Shown here one piece after another: positions 1 to 9,374 of a stretch of DNA of 64,000 bases. The notes under the pieces were generated by a model, which was not told the DNA's origin, did not search any database, and saw nothing but the letters and a program-made list of their open reading frames with translations. The DNA comes from Glutinoglossum americanum (Eukaryota > Ascomycota > Geoglossomycetes > Geoglossales > Geoglossaceae), in assembly GCA_020080175.1 (NCBI GenBank), contig JAGHQL010000119.1, forward strand, positions 19,623-83,622, read 5' to 3'. Made by a program: the position numbers and the translations under genes. Position 1 is the stretch's first letter, and every line of letters begins with the position of its first letter.

Positions 1-2425
1 CAATAATAGGGGGGTATCCGGAGTCGCTGGAGGAGATTATTGCCCCTGCTCCTATCTTTCCTCGAAGTAGAGCCCCTAAAATCCCAAAACCATTCTCTCG
101 TTCCATCGCTTCGCTATTCCGCCAGCTTCCTTTCACACTTTCGAATAAAATCTCTACAGCGCGAACTACAGCTTCTCTAGTCCTTGCCATCTCAACGAGC
201 TTTATACCTACAGCTGCAGACCCTCCAACTCGCCAGCTTGCATCATCGAGAGACTGGGGAACGACAACAATTGGTTCCCCAGTCAAGGTAGCTACTCCGT
301 GGGGTTGGGTCAGAGCATCATTGATGAAAGGGACCGCGCCGTTAATTACGATAGCATTTCCTCCTGATCGAGTTAGTTGCTGCAGATTTTTGGCTGCCGA
401 TTTTGATAAAGACTTAATGAGTTGTGACTCATCTATGTTGTTTCGGTCATCGTCATCTAAGACCGCGGTAGGCGAAATATTGAGCAGTATTCGAGACTCC
501 GGTAAAATGCTACTCGCTTTCTGACGGATAGCCGATACGATCTCCGATTTCTCTTCTTTACCAGGATGCATGATCTCGTTGCGCATGTTAAGCGCTGCTG
601 AGGCTTCGTAGGTCTGAAAAGAGCCAAGACAATCCTGGAAATTACCATTATAACGGGGGCCAAGACGGTAATGTACAGCGATAAGATCATCGCTCAGTGA
701 CTCGTCGAAGAGATGGGCTGATGCCAGGGACCATCGGGAAAAAACTAAATCTCTGCCTAGTCGAGACGAGAGATCTGCGGGTGTCCCTAAGAAAACCTGA
801 ACAGGATTATGTTTGCCTCCTGACGAAGATAGGGAAGCAAAGCTATCTGTACTGGAGTTTTGAAGCGGCGGACTCGCCGGATACTGGCACTTCACTTGCT
901 CTACAAACTCACCATCAATAAAGAGTGCGGCTTTGCTCGACGACGTAGTCCGAGGACGGCGGTGAACTAAGCCAAGGTGGTACCAGCGTCCCTCTTCAAA
1001 TGTCGTTGACTTAAAGCGAACGCTCGCTTTTGCAGAGGTGACAGATGTTTGCAAAATGAATTTTTTGGTATCCCTCTCAATGTAGGCTAGTAGAAAACAA
1101 GTTTGGCTTGTGTCGAAGACGCCAAAAATAGTGGTGTGCATCTGGGGGTCAAACCTGTCGACATGGATCCATCCAGTGAAGGTATAGCCAGCGCTAGAAG
1201 AGGTAGGTGGGAATGTGCGGCCTAGCGTTGACAATTCTACTGAAGAAAAGCCGTGCAACGAAAGGTCGAACTGAATATGCGGAGGTCCCCTAGACGAACG
1301 GATTGCACGCAGCAGGAATTCCGCAACTCGTCCAGAACTGCTTGCGTTCCGGAAAAGGCAATAGGCATCTTCAAGCTGGGTCACGCCAAGAGTGGCAAGG
1401 ATATCAGCCACTTCCTCTAGGACATCAGCCTCCCACGGAGATATTGAGGAGTCGAACACGTAGGGTAGAATAGTGGACAAGACGCCTGTTGTGTGAATAG
1501 CCACAAGATTGTACTTTGATGAGGTAGCAATCTGCTTGAGGGCGAGCAGCACAGACAAAGATGTAACTTTGAGTGAGGATTCTGCGGCCGTGTCGCGCCG
1601 TGGCAAAGCCAACCATAGATTAACAACCGTTGGTATGATCTCGGGGTTGAATAATAATATCTTGTCTCCTAAACAGTTGCGCAGTCTCTGGTTTATGCAT
1701 TTGATTGTATTCGCGTCATGCAGTGGAGCCTTGGGGAGCCCACCATGACTTTCAACCCCCCCCTTATCTTCAACCCCGCAATGAGTGTCGTCGTGTAGTG
1801 TATGCTTGCCTGCGAGGTGCCTTCTGATGCTTCCAAACATCTGCACTAATGTCTCATCCGCTAAGGCAAAGGCAATAAGACAGCCAAAGAGATTTTCTTC
1901 ACGGCTCTCGTCATCCGGGTCTGCTTCTGGACCAACACCAGCAACGCCTGTGCTGGCAATAGCCTGTTCCAGCGCTGCCCATCCTCCGCCTTCTATCCGT
2001 TTCGTGAAATATCTCCGGTTTCCCCAGTGCCCCCGCAAAGCTTCTGCGAGCACACCCAGTGTGGCTCTGATTAGCTCGAAGAACTGAACTTTGCCCTCAT
2101 CGGAAAGTTTTCTAGGATTATAGAACCCAGAAACTGAGAGTAAAGAAGTGAGCAGCGCTTGAAAGCCGTGCTGATGCCTGAAGACGTCCTTTGGCTTGCT
2201 TTGTTGATCTGATTCTATAAGGAGTTGGCGGATATGGTGGAGGGTTTGCGATTGTACCTGAAGATCATCGGGTGTGTGCGCTGTGAGGGGCCTTTGGAGC
2301 GAGTTTATCAGTGGCTCGAGCTCGGCCGTTAGAGCTATGCTCATAGGAGATGCTGAAGCTGCCGTAGAAGACCGATGGCGACGTGGACGGGACGCCATTG
2401 TCGTTGCGTTACTGGAATTCGGCAT
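1..2425 (-). CDS. BEACH-domain protein (beige/LYST/neurobeachin family), N-terminal part
   Basis: A single uninterrupted frame of 808 codons runs from ATG at 2425 (a second in-frame ATG is at 2398) to the left edge, so the C-terminal BEACH and WD40 part lies outside the window. Around residues 400-580 is the concanavalin-A-like (laminin G-like) domain typical of BEACH proteins, with the stretches YTFTGWIHVDRFDP, TTIFGVFDTSQTCFLLAY, EEGRWYHLGLVH and AALFIDGEFVEQVKC. The flanking sequence looks like the alpha-solenoid of this family. Known relatives (yeast Bph1, animal LYST and neurobeachin) act in membrane traffic and vacuole/lysosome function; a similar role here is inference. The first 20 residues are Arg/Ser-rich. 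It diverges from the protease gene across about 820 bp. Family assignment rests on the ConA-like region, because the BEACH domain itself is not visible. Confidence 0.82.
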   Translation of the reverse strand, partial: MPNSSNATTMASRPRRHRSSTAASASPMSIALTAELEPLINSLQRPLTAHTPDDLQVQSQTLHHIRQLLIESDQQSKPKDVFRHQHGFQALLTSLLSVSGFYNPRKLSDEGKVQFFELIRATLGVLAEALRGHWGNRRYFTKRIEGGGWAALEQAIASTGVAGVGPEADPDDESREENLFGCLIAFALADETLVQMFGSIRRHLAGKHTLHDDTHCGVEDKGGVESHGGLPKAPLHDANTIKCINQRLRNCLGDKILLFNPEIIPTVVNLWLALPRRDTAAESSLKVTSLSVLLALKQIATSSKYNLVAIHTTGVLSTILPYVFDSSISPWEADVLEEVADILATLGVTQLEDAYCLFRNASSSGRVAEFLLRAIRSSRGPPHIQFDLSLHGFSSVELSTLGRTFPPTSSSAGYTFTGWIHVDRFDPQMHTTIFGVFDTSQTCFLLAYIERDTKKFILQTSVTSAKASVRFKSTTFEEGRWYHLGLVHRRPRTTSSSKAALFIDGEFVEQVKCQYPASPPLQNSSTDSFASLSSSGGKHNPVQVFLGTPADLSSRLGRDLVFSRWSLASAHLFDESLSDDLIAVHYRLGPRYNGNFQDCLGSFQTYEASAALNMRNEIMHPGKEEKSEIVSAIRQKASSILPESRILLNISPTAVLDDDDRNNIDESQLIKSLSKSAAKNLQQLTRSGGNAIVINGAVPFINDALTQPHGVATLTGEPIVVVPQSLDDASWRVGGSAAVGIKLVEMARTREAVVRAVEILFESVKGSWRNSEAMERENGFGILGALLRGKIGAGAIISSSDSGYPPII

Positions 2426-3247
2426 TGTCAAGCTCTGTCATTGAGCTGGTCTTGATCACCAAGCACAGGCGACGAGTTTATGAGCGCTGGGTAGGTTGAA
2501 TCACTCTTCATCCGTAGTCAAGAGCGAGGCGAAGCAAGAGGGGAGTAAGCATTCATGGCACTCCGTAAATGACAATTATAAACTCCAAGATTTTGATCAC
2601 GATTGCCTGAATACCTCGAGCTCCACAGCTTGAACGATTCTCAGCGCCTAATCATGTCTTACTAAGCATGGCACAACTCTGAATTTGGTAACGAATCCTT
2701 TCCGAGCCTGTAAGTTGGCTTTTGGTGCCCCATACATGTGCAATTATAATTCAACAAACACTCAAAGTGCACAAGTAGTGCTACTGTGAGATGTGGTGTT
2801 TTAGCTGTTCAGCGTGGGGATGATAGGTCACCTACTGTGAACATGTGAATAGTAAATGGAGGGATGCCAAGCCCACCCTCGTTGCATTATTTACTAAACA
2901 TATAATACTCTACTATTGTCTGCGTACATTGTAGCACCCATTAATGCATCAATAATCCCTCGGGTGGGCAAGGCCGGCTACCTGCGGACTGAACCCGTGA
3001 CACAGCCAGAGCCGGTTTTGTTTGTTGGCTGGTGAATGGATTTGGCTTAGTGAAGACTACCCAGCCTTCCGACCATACGTCGCCATCATTACAGCACCCG
3101 AAACATCAAAAGCCCCCGTCTTCCTCCACACTCATCTTCCCTCCATAGTCCATCTCTCATCCGTCAGTACATCTTCCTTTCCATCTTTCTGTTTTAGTTG
3201 TTCCCGTGACCATAGATAGACGTGGAGCTCTAACAACCGCCTTTGCA
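2426..3247. other. Divergent intergenic region between BEACH and protease genes
   Basis: No coding signal is seen. The stretch is AT-rich in its middle (2740-2960). It must hold the promoters of both flanking genes. The 3060-3240 part is pyrimidine-rich, as is usual just upstream of fungal start codons. Confidence 0.6.
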
Positions 3248-5193
3248 ATGAGATCACTTCTCGCCCTTTCATTGTTGCCTCTGCTTGCATCCGCCACACC
3301 GATTATTCATACTGACACCATTCATAATGACGTCGCACCTATACTTTCATCATCACACTCAAAGGAGATTCCAGACTCGTACATAGTTGTCTTCAAGAAA
3401 CATGTTACAGCTGGCTCTGCACTAGAGCACCACTCCTGGGTGCAAGACCTTCACCTTAGTACTGAGAACACAAAGAGCGAGCTTCGGAAGCGATCCCAAT
3501 CATTCTTTGGTACCGATATATTCGAGGGACTCAAGCATACCTACAATATTGCTGGCAGTATATTGGGATATTCCGGTCATTTTGATGAGGAGGTTATCGA
3601 GCAAGTCCGGAGACACCCCGATGTGAGTTTTGTCCCTCGGACCATGACCTTAGCTTGCATTCTCCGACACCAGGCATATGATCTTGCAACTACCCCATCA
3701 TGCTATACATAGCATGATCGTTGCAATCAAGTGGTGCCTTGATTCCTTTGGAGCTCCTAGACTCTTGGTGACTCGTTCCCGTATCTGGGCTTATGATAAG
3801 CATCATGCCGAGCTCCTACACGTGATCGTTACCCTTTTCTACTTCTCGAGCAAAACTTTTACGGTTCATAAGTGGAACAACCAACAGAATTTGCGATTTA
3901 TCTTACAAATGCTAATTGCGTGTTCATGGGTTCAGGTCGAGTACATCGAGAAGGACTCTGTGGTTCATACCATGACAGACGGTGATGGTATGCTTGAGAA
4001 GAATGCGCCTTGGGGTCTTGCCCGGATATCACACCGGGACCGGCTTAGCTTCTCTAATTTCAACCAATTCCTATACTCCGCTGATGGAGGCGAAGGTGTT
4101 GATGTGTATGTCATCGACACCGGCACGAATATCGAACACGTCGACTTTGAGGGTCGTGCTGTTTGGGGAAAGACTATTCCAGATAACGACGAAGATATTG
4201 ACGGCAATGGTCACGGGACCCACTGCTCTGGCACCGTTGCTGGCTTGAAATATGGTGTCGCCAAGAAGGCTAATATCATTGCTGTCAAAGTTCTCAGGTC
4301 CAATGGTTCAGGTACCATGTCCGACGTTGTGAAAGGGGTCGAATATGCTGCAGTTAGTCATGCTAAGAAAGTTGAGGATGCGAAGAAAGGTAAGGGGAAG
4401 AAGGGTTTCAAGGGTAGCGCCGCCAACATGAGCCTTGGTGGTGGGAAGTCAGTAACTCTGGACCTCGCTGTTAATGCGGCTGTCAAAGCCGGCATTCACT
4501 TCGCGGTTGCGGCCGGCAACGATAACTCAGATTCTTGCAACTACTCCCCTGCTGCGGCTATCAATGCGGTCACCGTCGGCGCTTCAACCCTTGGCGACGA
4601 ACGCGCTTACTTCTCAAACTATGGGAAATGTAATGACATCTTTGCGCCGGGTCTTAACATCCAATCTACTTGGATCGGTAGCAAGTATGCCACTAACACC
4701 ATCTCCGGGACCTCGATGGCCTCACCACATATCGCCGGTCTCTTGGCATATTTCCTCTCTCTACAGCCTTCCAAAGACTCGGCTTTTGCTGTAGAGGAGA
4801 TTACTCCGAAGGAGCTGAAACAAAACCTCATGGACATTGCAACACCGGGAGTATTGAGCGATGTACCTACTAATACTGGAAATGTATGTGAAACCATTAC
4901 TGTTCCTATAAACCCTTCCTTATAGCTCCTAACGGGTGGTACAGATTCTCGCGTGGAATGGTGGCGGTTCTTCCAACTTTACCAAGATCGTCCATGAGGG
5001 CAAACAGTTCGCTACAGCTAATCCAAAGGGCCAGGTAATCATTGACCTGGAAGACTCTGTTTCCCGGAAGATTGTTCACGGTTCCGAGAGGCTTGCAAAG
5101 GCATCCGAAAAGGTTGCTGAGAAGATCGAGGATTTCGTCGACGAGCAGCTTAGGGACTTTCTCGAGGAAGTCAGGATGACTATGGATGCATAG
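3248..5193 (+). CDS. Subtilisin-like serine protease, vacuolar proteinase B (cerevisin/PepC/Alp2) type
   Basis: Exons 3248-3622, 3936-4883 and 4945-5193 give 523 residues; both introns are phase 0 with GT-AG ends and branch-like GCTAAT and CCTAAC. The product has a signal peptide (MRSLLALSLLPLLASA), an I9 propeptide (SYIVVFKKHV through the exon 1/2 junction, ending VEYIEKDSVVHTM) and an S8 catalytic domain. The catalytic triad is Asp186 (VIDTGTNIEH), His218 (GNGHGTHCSG) and Ser385 (ISGTSMASPH); the oxyanion-hole Asn lies in AAGNDNSDSC. A Lys-rich insertion before AANMSLGGG is typical of the vacuolar Alp2/PepC branch rather than the small secreted alkaline proteases. The C-terminal tail of about 80 residues is helical and charged. 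The family degrades protein in the vacuole and matures other vacuolar hydrolases. Intron 1 (313 bp) is unusually long for this window. Confidence 0.93.
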
Positions 5194-5778
5194 AATTTTG
5201 CTCTAACAGCACCCCCGTCCTGATAGACTAAATTGGAATTACGGCTATCACAACTTGTGCGTTTACTGGATTTGCTCTCATCTGTTTGCTGCTTATGTGC
5301 ATTCGTTATGGTTTGTTGGTGGAATGGCACTTGTCTACCTTATTGGAATACACTTGTCACTGGACTGTTATTTGTTACTCTGGTTGGCGGACGTGAAGAT
5401 AACATAAATGCTATTCTCCGTGTAACTAGGTGTTCACTCAATGGAATGTGTATCCCCTGATATATTTGAGCTTACACGCGGGTGGGGCTCCAAGATACCG
5501 TGCCAAACTATTGTGATTTAATAGCGCAGATCTTTGGTTTCGTTGGTGTCATTGGTTTCATTTATCGCAACTACTCTTTAAGTTGCTGGGCTTGCCAAAT
5601 TTGAACCTAAAAGTTACGGTGGCGCTTCCCCCTTTCCGATTGTTATTTGCTGTTTCCTGCCGACCTGGAAGAATCTTGGCCGATTGACCTCGCTCGACCT
5701 TTATGTTTGTTTTGTTTTCGTACAAAGGCGTAACGCGGGACATCACAGGGCTCCACAGCGTTCGAGTTCTCGACGATC
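5194..5778. other. Intergenic region downstream of the protease
   Basis: No coding signal. It would hold the protease 3' end and the promoter of the next gene on the same strand. It is moderately AT-rich, and no repeat was noticed. Confidence 0.5.
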
Positions 5779-8700
5779 ATGCTGTCCCGCGCAGCCAGTA
5801 ATGCCTCGGCTCGGCTTAGACGTGCTAGGTCCTCAGCATCCATCAACGGAGGTCAGCAGGGCACTGCAAAACCGGACTACATTGACCCTGAGATTGCTCG
5901 ACAGCATGCCCTAGCTGCGGCCTCTTATGCCTTTCAGCGAGCTAGTGAACGTGGTGTCGTCGGAGTCGGGGGCTCTAATGGACTATCTAGAAATAACAGC
6001 ACTGCAAGTGATCACCTAGGGCGCGGGAGGACTCTATCTAGGCAACAGAGCGTTAAGTTCGCTGGAAAGTCGGGTGCAGAGAGGCGTCGATTCATCAAGA
6101 GTCGTGATCGTGTTGATGTGGCGCGCACGAAGAGCGAGTCGGTCTCGTCAGTTCATCGGCAGCTACGAAATGATGCGTCTCTTCGGAGACAGGGGAGCAC
6201 TGTAATATCTGTTTTTCCTTATGATGAACACTGCACGCCTGAGGACGACATCGCCTCGACGCCTTCGTCATACCGCAGGCTTCGTAAGGCGAAATCTATG
6301 GCTAGTCCCAGAAAGAATGCTTGCACCTACGGAACACCGGAGAGCGATTACGATATAGCGATGCGAAATACAAACGGCCTGGCTGGAAGCGAAGGCCGAC
6401 CAGACTTGGGGGAAGCTCTCTTGAGGGCGCCACGATCGATGTCTTTTCTTCGGGGTGGACGTGAGTGTGTTCCTCGTTCTGTCCGGAAAAGCCACGACGC
6501 TGCCGTTCAAATGGCACGCAAACAGTACCTCGAGCAATTAGAAAACCAGAGGTTGAAAGCACGCCAATCCTTTGTGCTTTCATCGGCGGCTCGTCGCCAG
6601 CAAAAGGCTTTCCGGAAGACAGTTCGGACTACTAGTCAGACAAGCTACGGAAGTGCCATTTCGTCTTTCGATCAACAGATAAGGACACCTAAGAGCGGAA
6701 AGCTTAGCAGTAAGGCTCGCAATATCTCACTTACAATCAAGGAAACCCTAAAGAGGGTCTTCCATCGATCCTCAGATAATCGAGACAATGTCCCAATTCA
6801 ACAAGTTGAAGCTACTCGTCAACACTTTCGGCCATATGTTTCATCAGATGCCGGTGTCCACGAAAGTCGTGGGGACATCCCAATTCCACCAGAAGGGACT
6901 GTCTCTCATGTGTCCTCTCGCGTACCCTCTCTCCAAATTGTTCCATCTGATATTCAGCCGAGGTCACAAGCTGGCAGCATTCGCAGCGTGCACAGCGACG
7001 GTGACCGCAACGACACTCTATCGTGCATTGCTAGCTCAAGCAACTCTACGGCATCCAGCAGCTGGGTCACCCGTCAAGCTGCTGAAAGGAAGCGACTGTC
7101 CATCATTCAGGAAGGTGGAGGCACCCAACGACCCCCTTCTCCAGGTGGCAATGGGGCGAGTGGCTACAAGGCTTTCCATCGGCCAATGCGTACTAGCGAC
7201 TGTGCCCCCAGCCCGGTCGACAGCCAACGTGTTTACTCGGCACTCATGAAAAGACTAGACAAGAGCCGCTTCGAAATGAAACAAGAGGAAGAAAAGAACG
7301 TGCAGGCTGACGACTACACCAATACAACTATAGCCGCGCCAGCACATAGGATAGATCCTATCTCTGCTCGACGAACGCCTACAACCATCAGGCACATTGT
7401 GGAGGATAGCGATGATGAACGTAGTGAATCTCGAATAGGAGTCAGGGTTTCAAAATCTGTGATTTTCCGTCCACTACCGGAGAGAGAGGCCGATGATGTT
7501 TTCTCACCTGCAAATTCGACCAAAGATTCGCGCGTCCCTCGTAGTCGCCACGCTAGTGGGAGCAGTCGAGAGGATTCAGCTTCGCTCCAGCCAAGTCTCA
7601 ACTACTTCCCGACGGTAGGTAGTCTGGGGGATCAATCTATTCTCACGCCACAGCAAGCAGCCGACCACAATGAGAAGACGAGAACCGATCGAGGGCATGT
7701 ACTGCGTGAAGCTAGGTCAACCTTCTTTCCCAACCTTGGTGGACCACGTGTCACAACGCCTAGTCCGTATAAGCGGGCCCTTGGTAATGTTTGCTCTGAG
7801 AACGAGAGGACCACTATAGATCTGACAGCGAGCGCGTACAACCTGCAAAAGTTACGCAAGATATCTGAGAATAGCGTTTCTCAGCGGCCTGACAGTGTTG
7901 CAGGTTGCAGTAGTGTGTATTCAAGGACCACCAGCGGTGATACACCGAAGCTAGAGGATTTCACCACACCCCTCGGTAGGAGAGAACCATCCGAGACGGG
8001 AACAGCGATCATTATCACGGATCGTATCTCCCGGAATGGTATTAGTCCATTGCGCAGACCCACCAATCTGTCGTCGGGATCCAGCAATGAGTGGAAGGCC
8101 TGGATGTCCTCTGAGATTGCAGGTTTGGATAAGCAGAATGCGCTAATGGGTCATCAGCGTGAAGGTGCACAGATTGATGGAGATGATACGCTGATCGGGT
8201 GTGGCGATGGCAATCTTCCCCCACAGGCATCACGCATCCTTCCCTTGTCTACTGTTCACGGAAATGTGGTGATCAGACAAGTGCCTAGGTATAAAGTTCC
8301 ATCAGGGGTGGTTATCCCTCTGATCGATACTGGCCAGCTAGAATCGGCCCAGAGCGCATTGTTGTCACAGCAGCATGGCCATGGCATTCGTCCGGTGTCT
8401 TCAGTGTCTTCGCTTTGCCCTACTAACACCTATGTTACTAACAGCTCTATGGGCCGCCTTAATTCCGCCAGTCGACGGGATAAGCTACGGGCGAGATCAG
8501 CAGTTGATATGCGCTTGCGATATAGTCCCATACGAGTTAGGGGTTTTGCTGCTGATGGAGAGGTTTTGAAAGGGAGAGCCGCCGCAGGATTGAGCGAAGC
8601 TGCGGGTGGACAGCTTGGGCCTGTTAGTAGTGGTGGTAGTGGTCACGATGAGAACAGCAGTCCTGTTGGTGGAGAGGGGTACGAGGAAGTGGATGGCACG

Positions 8701-8835
8701 GGCCTCATGGGTCCCCTGGAACCTCCGGCGAGGGGCGGCGTCGTGGGGAGTCAGAGGATGGTAGATCTGTTTCTGAGTAGCCGGAGGCGGAGAATTAGGG
8801 GGAGTGACGGGAGTGGAAAGAACGCCTTTTTGTAA
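5779..8835 (+). CDS. Conserved uncharacterised basic, serine-rich fungal protein
   Basis: Uninterrupted frame of 1,018 codons starting MLSRAASNASARLRRARSSA. The product is rich in Ser and Arg, with many short basic/Ser patches, and is probably largely disordered. Recognisable conserved islands are the N-terminal YIDPEIARQHALAAASYAF, a predicted helix at roughly residues 235-275 (ARKQYLEQLENQRLKARQSF) and SLTIKETLKRVFHRSSDN followed by QQVEATRQHFRPYV around residues 313-355. These islands resemble hypothetical proteins common to Pezizomycotina; I know of no assigned function. There are no membrane segments or catalytic motifs. The many RxxS-type sites suggest phosphorylation, but that is inference. 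The length and open frame in one exon make a real gene very likely. Confidence 0.85.
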   Translation: MLSRAASNASARLRRARSSASINGGQQGTAKPDYIDPEIARQHALAAASYAFQRASERGVVGVGGSNGLSRNNSTASDHLGRGRTLSRQQSVKFAGKSGAERRRFIKSRDRVDVARTKSESVSSVHRQLRNDASLRRQGSTVISVFPYDEHCTPEDDIASTPSSYRRLRKAKSMASPRKNACTYGTPESDYDIAMRNTNGLAGSEGRPDLGEALLRAPRSMSFLRGGRECVPRSVRKSHDAAVQMARKQYLEQLENQRLKARQSFVLSSAARRQQKAFRKTVRTTSQTSYGSAISSFDQQIRTPKSGKLSSKARNISLTIKETLKRVFHRSSDNRDNVPIQQVEATRQHFRPYVSSDAGVHESRGDIPIPPEGTVSHVSSRVPSLQIVPSDIQPRSQAGSIRSVHSDGDRNDTLSCIASSSNSTASSSWVTRQAAERKRLSIIQEGGGTQRPPSPGGNGASGYKAFHRPMRTSDCAPSPVDSQRVYSALMKRLDKSRFEMKQEEEKNVQADDYTNTTIAAPAHRIDPISARRTPTTIRHIVEDSDDERSESRIGVRVSKSVIFRPLPEREADDVFSPANSTKDSRVPRSRHASGSSREDSASLQPSLNYFPTVGSLGDQSILTPQQAADHNEKTRTDRGHVLREARSTFFPNLGGPRVTTPSPYKRALGNVCSENERTTIDLTASAYNLQKLRKISENSVSQRPDSVAGCSSVYSRTTSGDTPKLEDFTTPLGRREPSETGTAIIITDRISRNGISPLRRPTNLSSGSSNEWKAWMSSEIAGLDKQNALMGHQREGAQIDGDDTLIGCGDGNLPPQASRILPLSTVHGNVVIRQVPRYKVPSGVVIPLIDTGQLESAQSALLSQQHGHGIRPVSSVSSLCPTNTYVTNSSMGRLNSASRRDKLRARSAVDMRLRYSPIRVRGFAADGEVLKGRAAAGLSEAAGGQLGPVSSGGSGHDENSSPVGGEGYEEVDGTGLMGPLEPPARGGVVGSQRMVDLFLSSRRRRIRGSDGSGKNAFL

Positions 8836-9374
8836 TCGGATATAGTGAGAGCGCATCATCACTCCTTTTTCTAAGAGACTAATTGGATGGAATGGGTTGG
8901 GAATTGCCATGAGATGGAACGGAAAGAAGGCTCGCTCTTTTGTTCTATGGCTGGCCATTGGGTATTGAGGATTATTTTTGGAGTGAGGAAGAGAGGGGAC
9001 GTAAACGGTAGAGATTGGAGCCAGGGCTCTATCGTCCTTTTATCGGTTTAACCACGTGAGCGAGTATTTTGTATATTACGTTGTAGGGTAATAATTAGAA
9101 CTGTTGTCGATTGATTGATGGCCAAATGCAATATTGCTGTTTAGATCACTGTCCATTGTTCTGTGCTGTCATTTCTAGGGTTTCCCCGATGAGGAGAGAT
9201 TGACTCAGGGATGCGAGCCGTCTTTGACGCCTTGAGTCATTTCACCACCGACCCAACCTCTCTCCACAGATCCCCAATCATGCCAGCAGTTCCTCCAACC
9301 TGGTATCGGCTCTTCCAACCACCATAGAATAAACTAAAGCGAAACAATACCCTTCAATCTCTGGTAGGAAGAAA
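8836..9374. other. Intergenic region upstream of the Rtc-like gene
   Basis: No coding signal. It contains an AT-rich stretch (9050-9170) and, near the downstream gene, two TGA(C/G)TCA sites described separately. Confidence 0.5.
9201..9239. promoter_or_regulatory. Pair of bZIP (Gcn4/CPC1-type) sites, TGACTCA and TGAGTCA
   Basis: TGACTCA lies at 9201-9207 and its reverse complement TGAGTCA at 9233-9239, about 165 and 136 bp upstream of the ATG at 9375. Two perfect 7-mers 32 bp apart are unlikely by chance and match the binding consensus of fungal Gcn4/CpcA and other bZIP factors. Regulation by amino-acid starvation is inference only. Confidence 0.45.
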
